Positions 53,199 to 60,987 of a stretch of DNA of 64,000 bases are shown here, one piece after another (the stretch's first letter is position 1; each line of letters starts with the position of its first letter). Location: contig NZ_JACHVS010000001.1 of the NCBI RefSeq assembly GCF_014190875.1, positions 806,001-870,000 of the forward strand. The letters are read 5' to 3'. The notes under the pieces are model-generated. The model was not told the DNA's origin. It saw only the letters and a program-made list of their open reading frames with translations, and searched no databases. This DNA is from Paeniglutamicibacter cryotolerans (GTDB lineage Bacteria > Actinomycetota > Actinomycetes > Actinomycetales > Micrococcaceae). Made by a program: the position numbers and the translations under genes.

Positions 53199-54377
53199 AT
53201 GTCGACGCCCCCCGACGCATCGCCCCATTCCGACCATCTCGCACCGTCACTGGCCCCGGTCCATGCGCGGGTCTTCGAGGCGGCGGTCCACGCCGGGCGC
53301 AAGGCCGGGCGGAAGGCGGCAAAGCACCAGCTGAAGCGGGCGGCCAAGCGCGGCGGCCGGGAACTCCCCCAGCGCCTGCGCCAGGAGGTGCTCGAGGAGG
53401 CCGAACGGGCGGCCGAACGGGCTGCCTACGCCGCGGCGTCCAAGGCGCTGAGGAAGCACTCGAAGCATTCGATGGCCTCCGGTCCGCACGAACCTGTCCC
53501 GGCGGCGCAGTCCCACGTGGCGCCCATGGCGACAACCGAGGTCCCGCATCCCGGGTCCCGTCCTGCACCAGCGCACGGCTCGCAGGTGGTGCTCGAGGTG
53601 CTGCGGGTTGAACCGTTGAGCCCCCACATGGTGCGGATCGTTGCCGGAGGCCCCGCGTTCTCCCGGTTCTCCAGCAACGGCGCGGCCGACCAGCACGTGA
53701 AGCTGCACTTCGCCAACCCGGCGCTCGGGCTGGTGCCGCCCTATGACATGCGCCGGCTGCGTAAGTCCCTGGCCCGCGAGGACCAGCCGGTGTCCCGCAC
53801 CTATACGGTGCGCTGGCACGATCCGGTGGCACGGGAACTGGCCATCGATTTCGTGCTTCATGGCGACGACGGCGTTGCCGGGAACTGGGCCGCCCGGGCC
53901 GAACCCGGAGATCCCGTGGTGCTGTCCTCGTCCAGCGGCAAGTTCCGCCCGGACCCCGCGGCTGATCGACACGTCTACGCGGGAGACGAATCGGCGCTGC
54001 CGGCGATCGCCGCGGCGCTGGAGATGCTGCCGCGGCAGGCTGCCGGTCAGGTCTTCATCGAGGTCGATTCGGCCTCCGACCGGCAGGAACTCAACTGCCC
54101 GCCGGGAATGGAGGTGACATGGCTGTATCGCGGAGGAGCTCCGGCGGGAACCCGTTCGCTGCTTCTCGACGCGCTGCGCACGCTTCCCGTTCCCTCAGGC
54201 CGGGTGGAGGTTCTGGCCCACGGTGAACGCACCGCCATGCATGAGCTGCGCCGACTCGTCTCGGGCTGGGGCATCGACCAGCGCCGCATCCAGGTCTCCT
54301 CCTACTGGACGGCAGGTCGGGCCAAGCGGACGTTCCGCCCGGTGCCGGCGCCCGGGCCGGTGCTCTCAGCCATGTAG
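53199..54377 (+). CDS. Siderophore-interacting protein (SIP) with long basic N-terminal extension
   Basis: 392 residues; typical SIP has about 270. Residues 1-105 are Ala/Arg/Lys-rich and helical (HAGRKAGRKAAKHQLKRAAK, ELPQRLRQEVLEEAERAAER). The FAD-binding part from about 125 has QPVSRTYTVRWHD (Arg-x-Tyr-Thr) and GDPVVLSSSSGKF; the C-terminal SIP domain ends SGWGIDQRRIQVSSYWTAGR. It reduces ferric-siderophores in the cytoplasm. ATG 53199 follows AAGGAG. Confidence 0.86.
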   Translation: MSTPPDASPHSDHLAPSLAPVHARVFEAAVHAGRKAGRKAAKHQLKRAAKRGGRELPQRLRQEVLEEAERAAERAAYAAASKALRKHSKHSMASGPHEPVPAAQSHVAPMATTEVPHPGSRPAPAHGSQVVLEVLRVEPLSPHMVRIVAGGPAFSRFSSNGAADQHVKLHFANPALGLVPPYDMRRLRKSLAREDQPVSRTYTVRWHDPVARELAIDFVLHGDDGVAGNWAARAEPGDPVVLSSSSGKFRPDPAADRHVYAGDESALPAIAAALEMLPRQAAGQVFIEVDSASDRQELNCPPGMEVTWLYRGGAPAGTRSLLLDALRTLPVPSGRVEVLAHGERTAMHELRRLVSGWGIDQRRIQVSSYWTAGRAKRTFRPVPAPGPVLSAM

Positions 54378-54761
54378 CCCGGGGCGTGGGAACCTCGGAG
54401 CACGGCCGTCTCCGGAACGCAAGGCGTTGCAGTCCGGCCCGGACGATGAGCCTTCGCCCGCCGGCAATCCTCGCTCATCAGGGGAATCCCCTAGTTTCTC
54501 ACCTTCCGGGCCTTCGCCGAGAGGCACTTCGGATCCACCGCCACCAGAAGCCGGGCCTTCTTGGTAACGGCGGCGCAGGCAAAGCAGCCGGACGATTCAG
54601 CGCGGCAGGACCCGGGCAATCCACTAGTGAAACACCCCGATTCGAGGCAGTCAGCAAAGAACGTCGGCGCTCGGAGCCTCGCACACATGAATGTCCGGGA
54701 TCCGGGACACCGTTTGGTCACGATCCGGCATCCGGGCATCGGTCGTTGTAGGTTGAATCCG
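54378..54761. other. 384-bp gap before the FUSC-like gene
   Basis: No gene supported. A 66-codon minus-strand frame at 54491-54688 is Cys-rich (ESGCFTSGLPGSCRAESSGC) but has no ribosome-binding site. The stretch before ATG 54762 (GGTTGAATCCG) has a weak ribosome-binding site. Confidence 0.45.
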
Positions 54762-55796
54762 ATGGACAAGCAGCCAAACCGAGCCGAGATGTGGCTGAAC
54801 CGCGGCTTCTTCTCCGTTCCGTCGCCCGATGGCGACAGGATCGCCGCGGCCAGGATGTTCATCGGCCTGGCCATCCCGTCGCTGACCCTGCTGCTGACCG
54901 GGCACCCCGAGCTGGTGATGTACGCCGTCTTCGGCTGCTTCACCGGGATGTACGGTCGCGGCGAACCGCACCAGCTGCGCCTGTTCCACCAGTTCTGGGC
55001 CGCCGTGTTCCTCTGTGCCTGTGTATTGGCAGGGGTCCTCTTTTCCGCGTCCGCGCTCGGGCTGTGGGCCTTCGTCGTAGCCGAGACTCTTCTGGCCGGC
55101 ATCGGCTCGATCATCGCCGATCGGTTGCGGCTAGTGCCGGCTGGCCCCTTCTTCGGGCTATTCGCCTTCGGCGCGTGTGCCGCGACGCCGCTGCAGGGGC
55201 CGCCCGGGATCCCTGCGACCATCGCCGTGTTGGCTGCCGGCTGTGCCATCGTCGTCGGCTTTGCCGGGTGGTTCCGTGCCCGGACATGGCACCTGGGCAT
55301 TCGCCGCGCGGACCACGTTCCCGATCCGGGACGGCTTAAACGCGCGCTGGCGACCGCACTCATGTATCTGCTGGCCGTCGGTGTCGCGGGTGGCCTGGCC
55401 ACGCTCCTGGGCTGGGGCCACCCATATTGGGCCATGGCCTCTGCCGCCGTTCCGCTCTCCGTCGCGGGCCTGTCCCACGGGGTTTCCCGGGGCTTCCATC
55501 GTGTAATCGGAACCTATGCGGGGTTGGTCATAGCGGCAGTCGTCCTCATGGTCTTCAGCCATCCGGTGTTCCTGGTCCTGCTGGTCATCGCCTGCCAGTT
55601 CCCCACCGAACTGTTCATCAGGCGCCATTACGCCCTTTCGCTGGTGTTTTTCACCCCGTTGATCCTGAGCATGACGTATCTGGCCCATCCGGGCCCGGTG
55701 GGAGAACTGGTACTGGACCGCGCCGCCGAAACCACCATCGGTTCCCTGGTGGGCATGCTCGCCCTGCTTCTCTTCCGCCGCCTTAAACGCGTTTGA
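54762..55796 (+). CDS. FUSC/aromatic-acid-exporter-like membrane protein
   Basis: 344 residues, about nine helices. LMYAVFGCFTGMYGRGEPHQLRL-like VMYAVFGCFTGMYGRGEPHQ and RALATALMYLLAVGVAGGLATLLGWGHPYW, in part, match the FUSC (fusaric acid/aromatic resistance) pattern; HRVIGTYAGLVIAAVVLMVF and the IRRHYALSLVFFTPLIL end of the second FUSC repeat follow. Exported compound unknown; the flavin hydroxylase downstream hints at an aromatic acid. Confidence 0.75.
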   Translation: MDKQPNRAEMWLNRGFFSVPSPDGDRIAAARMFIGLAIPSLTLLLTGHPELVMYAVFGCFTGMYGRGEPHQLRLFHQFWAAVFLCACVLAGVLFSASALGLWAFVVAETLLAGIGSIIADRLRLVPAGPFFGLFAFGACAATPLQGPPGIPATIAVLAAGCAIVVGFAGWFRARTWHLGIRRADHVPDPGRLKRALATALMYLLAVGVAGGLATLLGWGHPYWAMASAAVPLSVAGLSHGVSRGFHRVIGTYAGLVIAAVVLMVFSHPVFLVLLVIACQFPTELFIRRHYALSLVFFTPLILSMTYLAHPGPVGELVLDRAAETTIGSLVGMLALLLFRRLKRV

Positions 55797-55809
55797 GCCT
55801 CCCCGAGAG

Positions 55810-55836
55810 TGCATCCGACCCGGGGAACGGGATGCA
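55810..55836 (+). terminator. Weak hairpin after the FUSC-like gene
   Basis: TGCATCC (55810-55816) and GGATGCA (55830-55836) form a 7-bp stem 14 bp after the stop. No T-run. Confidence 0.4.
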
Positions 55837-55934
55837 TCACCGGCCAGCTAATCACCGTTTCATGACGAGACGCCGATCTGCGCAGTTGTTATCCAGGTCA
55901 TGTTTCTCGTATGGTTTCCCATAGGAAGTCCGTG

Positions 55935-55968
55935 TTCGACTATTGAAATCGAAGTTCTAATATGGAAC
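55935..55968. promoter_or_regulatory. Inverted repeats before the hydroxybenzoate hydroxylase-like gene
   Basis: TTCGA-N9-TCGAA (55935-55953) and GTTC-TAATATG-GAAC (55954-55968) are contiguous palindromic blocks 43-76 bp upstream of GTG 56011, in an AT-richer region. They resemble IclR/GntR-like operators; no regulator gene is adjacent. Confidence 0.45.
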
Positions 55969-56010
55969 ACGAATGGCAGCCAGCGACAGCTCAACGAAGT
56001 GAGGACCCCC

Positions 56011-57906
56011 GTGCATTTCCACCACCACGGCTACGTATCAACCGACCCGCGCGTCCAGCCGGCCGCCGGGACCGGCATCGACCGCCCCGCCGAGCTTCCG
56101 GATGAGGTGGACGTGCTCATCGTGGGCTCCGGTCCGGCCGGCATGCTCGCGGCTGCCCAGCTTGCCCAGTTCCCGGGCATCACCACGCGCATCATCGAAC
56201 GCCGCGAAGGCCGTCTGGCCATCGGCCAGGCCGACGGCATCCAAGCCCGCAGCGTCGAGACCTTCCAGGCCTTCGGCTTTGCCGACCGCATCATTTCCGA
56301 GGCCTACCGCATTACCGAGATGGCCTTCTGGCGCCCGGACACGGAAAACCCCACGCACATCGTCCGCGGCGGCCGCGCCCTGGATGACGAGTCCGGGATC
56401 AGCGAATTCCCGCACCTGATCGTCAACCAGGCCCGCGTGCTCGACTACTTCGCCGAGGTGGCTGAGAATTCAGCCTCCCGCCTGACGCCCGACTACGGCT
56501 GGGACTTCCAGACACTGGAGGTCACCGACGAGGGCGACTTCCCGGTCAAGGTCACGCTCAAGCGCAGCGCCGGCCCGGACGAGGGAACCGAGCGCATCGT
56601 GCACGCCAAGTACGTCATCGGTTGCGACGGTGCCCGCAGCAAGGTCCGCACCTCGATCGGCGCCACTCTGGCCGGCGTCACCGCAAACCACGCCTGGGGC
56701 GTCATGGACGTGCTGGCCAACTCGGACTTCCCGGACATCCGCCTGAAGTGCGCTATCCAGTCCCACGACGGCGGATCCATCCTGCACATCCCGCGCGAGG
56801 GCGGACACCTGTTCCGCATGTACGTCGACCTCGGCGAGGTGGCCGAGGATGACAACGGTGCTGTCCGCAAGACCAGCATCGACGAGATCATCGCCAAGGG
56901 CAACGCCATCATGAACCCGTACACGGTCGACGTGCGCAACGTCGCCTGGCACAGCGTCTACGAGGTCGGCCACCGCCTCACCGACCGGTTCGACGACGTA
57001 CCTCTCGAGGAGATCGGCACCCGCAACCCGCGCGTCTTCATCACCGGCGATGCCTGCCACACGCACAGCGCGAAGGCCGGACAGGGCATGAACGTCTCCA
57101 TGCAGGACGGATTCAACATCGCCTGGAAGCTGGGCCACGTGCTCGAGGGCCGCAGCCCCGAGTCGCTGCTCGCCACCTACTCGGCCGAACGACAGGTCAT
57201 CGCGAAGAACCTGATCGACTTCGACAAGGAATGGTCGACGCTGATGGCCAAGAAGCCCGAGGACTTCGAAAACCCCTCGGACCTCGAGGACTTCTACGTG
57301 CGCACCGCCGAGTTCCCGGCAGGCTTCATGACCGAGTACACTCCCTCGATGCTCACCAACACCGCCACGCACCAGGACCTGGCCACCGGGTTCCCGGTCG
57401 GCAAGCGTTTCAAGTCCGAGCGCGCCGTGCGCGTGTGCGATGCCAATCCGCTGCACCTGGGCCACCAGGCAACGGCAGACGGCCGCTGGCGCATCTACGT
57501 CTTCGCCGACCAGGCCGCTGCCGGTGAGGCATCGAAGACAGCCGACTTCGCGCAGTGGCTCGCCACCGCATCGGACTCGCCGCTGGCTGCAACGCCCGCG
57601 GGCCTGGACTCCGACGCCTGGTTCGACACGAAGGTGATCTACCAGCAGAAGCACGAGGACATCAGCCTCATGGAGGTCCCCGCCGTCTTCAAGCCGCAGG
57701 TCGGCCCGTTCAAGCTCGACTACCTGGAGAAGGTCTACGGCGTGGATCCGAAGTCGGACATCTTCGACGCCCGCGGCCTGTCCCGCGACGGCGTCATCGT
57801 CGTGGTCCGCCCGGACCAGTACGTGGCGAACGTGCTGCCGCTGACCGCAACCGACGAGCTGGCTGCATTCTTCGCACCACTGCTGAGCGGCTTGCAGGCC
57901 AAGTAG
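56011..57906 (+). CDS. mobA: FAD-dependent aromatic hydroxylase, 3-hydroxybenzoate 4-monooxygenase-like
   Basis: 631 residues from GTG 56011 (GAGGA five bases upstream). VDVLIVGSGPAGMLAAAQLAQ is the FAD loop, VIGCDGARSKVR the DG motif, and VFITGDACHTHSAKAGQGMN the GD motif with the AGQGMN active-site loop; the C-terminal 150 residues form the thioredoxin-like domain of phenol/3-hydroxybenzoate hydroxylases. It resembles Comamonas MobA (639 residues). Product would be protocatechuate. No ring-cleavage genes are nearby, so the substrate is not proven. Confidence 0.8.
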   Translation: MHFHHHGYVSTDPRVQPAAGTGIDRPAELPDEVDVLIVGSGPAGMLAAAQLAQFPGITTRIIERREGRLAIGQADGIQARSVETFQAFGFADRIISEAYRITEMAFWRPDTENPTHIVRGGRALDDESGISEFPHLIVNQARVLDYFAEVAENSASRLTPDYGWDFQTLEVTDEGDFPVKVTLKRSAGPDEGTERIVHAKYVIGCDGARSKVRTSIGATLAGVTANHAWGVMDVLANSDFPDIRLKCAIQSHDGGSILHIPREGGHLFRMYVDLGEVAEDDNGAVRKTSIDEIIAKGNAIMNPYTVDVRNVAWHSVYEVGHRLTDRFDDVPLEEIGTRNPRVFITGDACHTHSAKAGQGMNVSMQDGFNIAWKLGHVLEGRSPESLLATYSAERQVIAKNLIDFDKEWSTLMAKKPEDFENPSDLEDFYVRTAEFPAGFMTEYTPSMLTNTATHQDLATGFPVGKRFKSERAVRVCDANPLHLGHQATADGRWRIYVFADQAAAGEASKTADFAQWLATASDSPLAATPAGLDSDAWFDTKVIYQQKHEDISLMEVPAVFKPQVGPFKLDYLEKVYGVDPKSDIFDARGLSRDGVIVVVRPDQYVANVLPLTATDELAAFFAPLLSGLQAK

Positions 57907-57941
57907 CACCACCCAATCGGGCCGCGGACCGCGTAAAGAGG

Positions 57942-57975
57942 TGAGGGGATCCGTTCATGTGAACGGATCCCCTCA
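57942..57975 (+). terminator. Strong terminator hairpin after the hydroxylase
   Basis: GAGGGGATCCGTTCA (57943-57957) and TGAACGGATCCCCTC (57960-57974) form a perfect 15-bp stem with a 2-nt loop, extended by T-A, and followed by TTTGCTT. It separates the hydroxylase from the convergent repair gene. Confidence 0.85.
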
Positions 57976-58009
57976 TTTGCTTAAGTTCAACGCGGTCGGC
58001 GGAAACTTC

Positions 58010-58681
58010 TCAGTCCGGGCTTTGGCGCCGCACCATCTCGTTGATCCAGATCGGAGCGAACGGAGAGGTGCAGTTCGGTGGCGTCGGATAGTCCTTGAGC
58101 ACCTCGAGGCGTTCGCCGATGTCGATGGCCCGGCCGCGGAGTGCGGGGTGGTTGATGCCGATCTGGCCCAACACGTTGTTCATCCCCCACTGCAGGCGCT
58201 CCGGCGCCTGCTTCATGTCGGCCTCAATGGTGCCGAGCAGCCCCGGAAGGTCAAGGCCCTCCGGCTTCTTCACCACCCGATCGGCCGTCAGCTCCCACGC
58301 GGCGCTGGCCACCACGGGATCCGGGTCGGCCATCCAGGCCAGGCGCAGCTCCTCCGCATGGGGGCCCTTCTTGACCACGTAGCTCACCAGCCAGCCGTGC
58401 ACCTTGGGTACCCGTGACTCGCGCAGCATGGCATCCAGCTCGTCGGGCGTGAATTCCTTCGGGCGGCAGATCAACAGCGCCAACAGCCGGGCGGCGGTGT
58501 CGCCGGTTGCCCACAAGTCGCGGGCCAGGTCCTGCTGGGTTTTCAGCCGTTTTGCCACGGCGCGCAGCTTGGCCAGGTTCACCCCGTGGTCATCGCCGTG
58601 CCTTTCGTTGATGGCACGTGACTTGGGGTCCTCAAGTGCGGCCAACTCGGCCATGACGTCCGCCATCGTCGTCTCCGGCAT
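58010..58681 (-). CDS. DNA alkylation repair (AlkD-like HEAT repeat) protein
   Basis: 223 residues. ATG 58681 with AAGGAG; the longer frame to 58759 has no ribosome-binding site. AlkD family pattern: NERHGDDHGVNLAKLRAVAKRL, FTPDELDAMLRES, SYVVKKGPHAEELRLAWMADPDPVVASAAWEL, in part. AlkD-type glycosylases remove bulky or positively charged alkyl adducts; HEAT-like helices wrap DNA. Standing alone. Confidence 0.82.
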   Translation of the reverse strand: MPETTMADVMAELAALEDPKSRAINERHGDDHGVNLAKLRAVAKRLKTQQDLARDLWATGDTAARLLALLICRPKEFTPDELDAMLRESRVPKVHGWLVSYVVKKGPHAEELRLAWMADPDPVVASAAWELTADRVVKKPEGLDLPGLLGTIEADMKQAPERLQWGMNNVLGQIGINHPALRGRAIDIGERLEVLKDYPTPPNCTSPFAPIWINEMVRRQSPD

Positions 58682-59006
58682 GACACTCCTTCGCAGTCGT
58701 CGCTGTCGTTGTCGTTGCCTGCGGCTCACAGCGTAGGTCGAGGGGAACCACCCCGTCATTCTCCGAGCTTACGAACCCAGTCCGATGATTCAGCCGGCAT
58801 CAAAGCCCTTTCATTCTGCCGGATTGCGAAGTCGGCTTCGCACAGGGAAGATCCCCTACCGGGAGTTCCGACCGGGGCAGCTTCAGGAACCTGAACGCCC
58901 GTTCCACGACGCAGCATCACCACGCTTCTCCCCTCCCCGGGTGGAAGCACTTTGCGCCCCACGACCGGGACCCGCTGAACGAATGGGACCAATTGGAGAT
59001 TAAGCT
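58682..59006. other. 325-bp gap before the DUF3592 gene
   Basis: Contains a short low-complexity run of GTCGTTGTCGTT-type triplets near 58695-58715 in the leader of the repair gene, and the ribosome-binding region of the DUF3592 gene. No gene seen. Confidence 0.45.
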
Positions 59007-59576
59007 ATGACCATGACACCGAAGCCACCGCCGATCCCAGCAAGAACGCAGCGAACCGCGTCAATAATCATCCTTCTCTTCGCGGCCGCATTCCTGTTGT
59101 TTGGCCAAAACATGTTCCAAGCCGGGAGCCATGACTCAAAAACCGCCCAGGCGCTGCAGGCCTCGGGCATGCCCGGCATCGTCACCGATGTCCGGGCCCA
59201 CGTAGGGCGGGGCAGTAACAACAATATGCCGAGGGTGCTGCGCTTGGAACTGACGTTCGCGGGCACCGGCGGGGAAGAACACACGATCGAGACCAACCAT
59301 TTCTCCCAGTCCTCCAACGTATTCGATATTTCCAAGCGTGGCTGGGTAGATGACTTTCCCGCTCGGGACGAGATCATCGGCCAGCCCGTCGCCTATCTAC
59401 TAGGCGAAAGCCCCGCCGTCGAAATGACGAGCGAGCTACCGGCCATGGCCACACGGGGCTGGACTTTTCCAAACTATCTCGGCATTGCATTAATGATCAT
59501 GGGCAGCGGTGCTGCAATCGGCGGGACGGTGAGCCTGATGCGAGCCAAGCACCAAATCAAATTGGAAAAGCACTAA
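59007..59576 (+). CDS. DUF3592-family membrane protein
   Basis: 189 residues. One helix at about 20-40 (ASIIILLFAAAFLLFGQNMF), an extracytoplasmic strand-rich domain (GIVTDVRAHVG, RLELTFAGTGGEEHTI, GQPVAYLLGE) and a second helix near 155-175. This layout is that of the DUF3592 family. No enzymatic role known. Confidence 0.75.
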   Translation: MTMTPKPPPIPARTQRTASIIILLFAAAFLLFGQNMFQAGSHDSKTAQALQASGMPGIVTDVRAHVGRGSNNNMPRVLRLELTFAGTGGEEHTIETNHFSQSSNVFDISKRGWVDDFPARDEIIGQPVAYLLGESPAVEMTSELPAMATRGWTFPNYLGIALMIMGSGAAIGGTVSLMRAKHQIKLEKH

Positions 59577-59964
59577 GGACACGACACCGCGAGTCGGATC
59601 GTTGCCATGGTCCGCACCCGACCGATGCCGCTTTCGTGAGCCCACGGCGGGTGCTGCACCGGGTTCATACCCCAACACCGCAGTGGCTACGGCGCAGGTA
59701 AGGCACTGTGGAATCCACCGCATCTGGCTTGTGGCAGCGATAACGGCCCTTACCCGCGTCGCGGCGGCGTCCTTCGGCTTCTGACCCGGAGGTCTTCTTC
59801 AAGCCGCTCGCATCCAAGTGAGCCTGGCGCGGGGCTGGCGACGTAGCTACTGCCTGCAAGGCTCACCGGGGTCCGCCGGGTTGGGTGCAGCCTGCCCAGC
59901 AGGCCTGTCAGCGGCTGCGAACCGGCACCAAAAGCTTGATCCAGGCGACGTTCCCAGCACACCC

Positions 59965-60215
59965 TCATGGCTCCGCAGGCGCTATCTGATTCATCGCAGG
60001 AGCTTTCATCACCGTGCGTCCGGCAGGGCATCGGTGGCGGACTGCGTAGGGACGTGCTCGAAACGGCCGGTTCGCCAGCACCTGCTCGGAGGCTCCAAGC
60101 GCTTTGCTGATCTCGTCGAACCCCCGGGTCCGGTCAACAGTTCGCGGATCACCGGCGGTGTCGATGTTCCGACCGATCGGGCCGGGCCTCCATCGTCGAT
60201 AGCCTGACTCTCGCG
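59965..60215 (-). pseudogene. HxlR-family regulator remnant
   Basis: On the minus strand, GPIGRNIDTAGDPRTVDRTR, then GFDEISKALGASEQVLANRPF and RARPYAVRHRCPAGRTV. This resembles the winged-helix core CPIGRALDLVGDPWTLLILR / RFDEISRALGASEQVLANRL of HxlR proteins, but the recognition region is internally deleted and the frame ends at 59965. The rest of 59577-60246 holds only degenerate sequence that I cannot assign. Confidence 0.5.
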
Positions 60216-60246
60216 GATAAAACGAACGCCGGCGAACGGTTAGACA

Positions 60247-60537
60247 CTATCCCAGGTCGACTACCTCGAACTCGAGCAGTCCCATGCCTTCGGCAACCGG
60301 CTTCTGGGCCGAGGAGTCATGCCCTGGGCGGTTGTCACGCCAGTTTTCGAAGTCCTCGCGGGTGGCCCACTGGGTGTAGACAAAGTAGCGGTCCTCCCCG
60401 GCGACGGGACGCAGCAGCTGGAAGCCTTCGAACCCCGGGGACCCATCCACCGATGCCTTGCGGGCAGCGAAGCGTGATTCCAGTTCCGGGCCTGCGCCGG
60501 CGGGGATCTTGAGGGCGTTGATGACGACGATGGACAT
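60247..60537 (-). CDS. IsdG/MhuD-like antibiotic biosynthesis monooxygenase
   Basis: 96 residues from ATG 60537 (AAGGAG upstream). ABM fold with the heme-oxygenase residues in the IsdG positions: Asn 7 (VVINALKI), Trp 66 (FENW) and His 73 (PGH). These match N7, W66 and the histidine near 75 of IsdG/MhuD, whose enzymes open heme without a dedicated reductase. The exact His position differs by two to three residues, so heme-degrading activity is likely but not certain. Confidence 0.78.
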   Translation of the reverse strand: MSIVVINALKIPAGAGPELESRFAARKASVDGSPGFEGFQLLRPVAGEDRYFVYTQWATREDFENWRDNRPGHDSSAQKPVAEGMGLLEFEVVDLG

Positions 60538-60987
60538 GATGCTCCTTACCGGGGCCCGTGGGAATCGGGCCACTTCCACTCCACGCTACCGCACAGCAAC
60601 AATGGGGCGGCATGGCGTTGTCAACATTTCAGCGCGCCATTTCACGGCGGGCGCCGCATCCCACCAACGCAGCCGTTTCCAGACGTCCCGGGCGGCGGAA
60701 TATTCACATTCAGCGCATCACGTCGCTTAGATCAGTCCCCTTCGAGCACCAGAAGCACCCGGTCTACATCTACGGACAGCGAATAGAAATGCCATCTAAC
60801 CTGGTCATCAGGTGAAATCAAACTGCTTAGTTGTAGCCTCGAAGTCCGCACGACACCCAAGTAAAATTTAAATTGAATTTAATTGTACTTGGGTGCAACG
60901 CACGCGCTCGATGACAACTAAATCTTGTAGAGAAGAAAAAGTCCGCCATGGCGACCATTCAAGCTGGCTGGCCTTCTTGCGCCCCTG
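60538..60987. other. 450-bp gap with an AT-rich inverted repeat
   Basis: The plus and minus frames here have no recognised family. CACCCAAGTA (60854-60863) and TACTTGGGTG (60886-60895) are perfect 10-bp arms around a very AT-rich 22-bp centre (AAATTTAAATTGAATTTAATTG minus two bases). It stands 90 bp downstream of the pRiA4b gene. Possible terminator or protein-binding element. Confidence 0.5.

Noticed and set aside
54491..54688. Cys-rich 66-codon minus-strand frame
   Set aside because: No ribosome-binding site and no recognised family; reading continues from a longer shadow of the FUSC-like gene. Kept only as a note in the gap entry.
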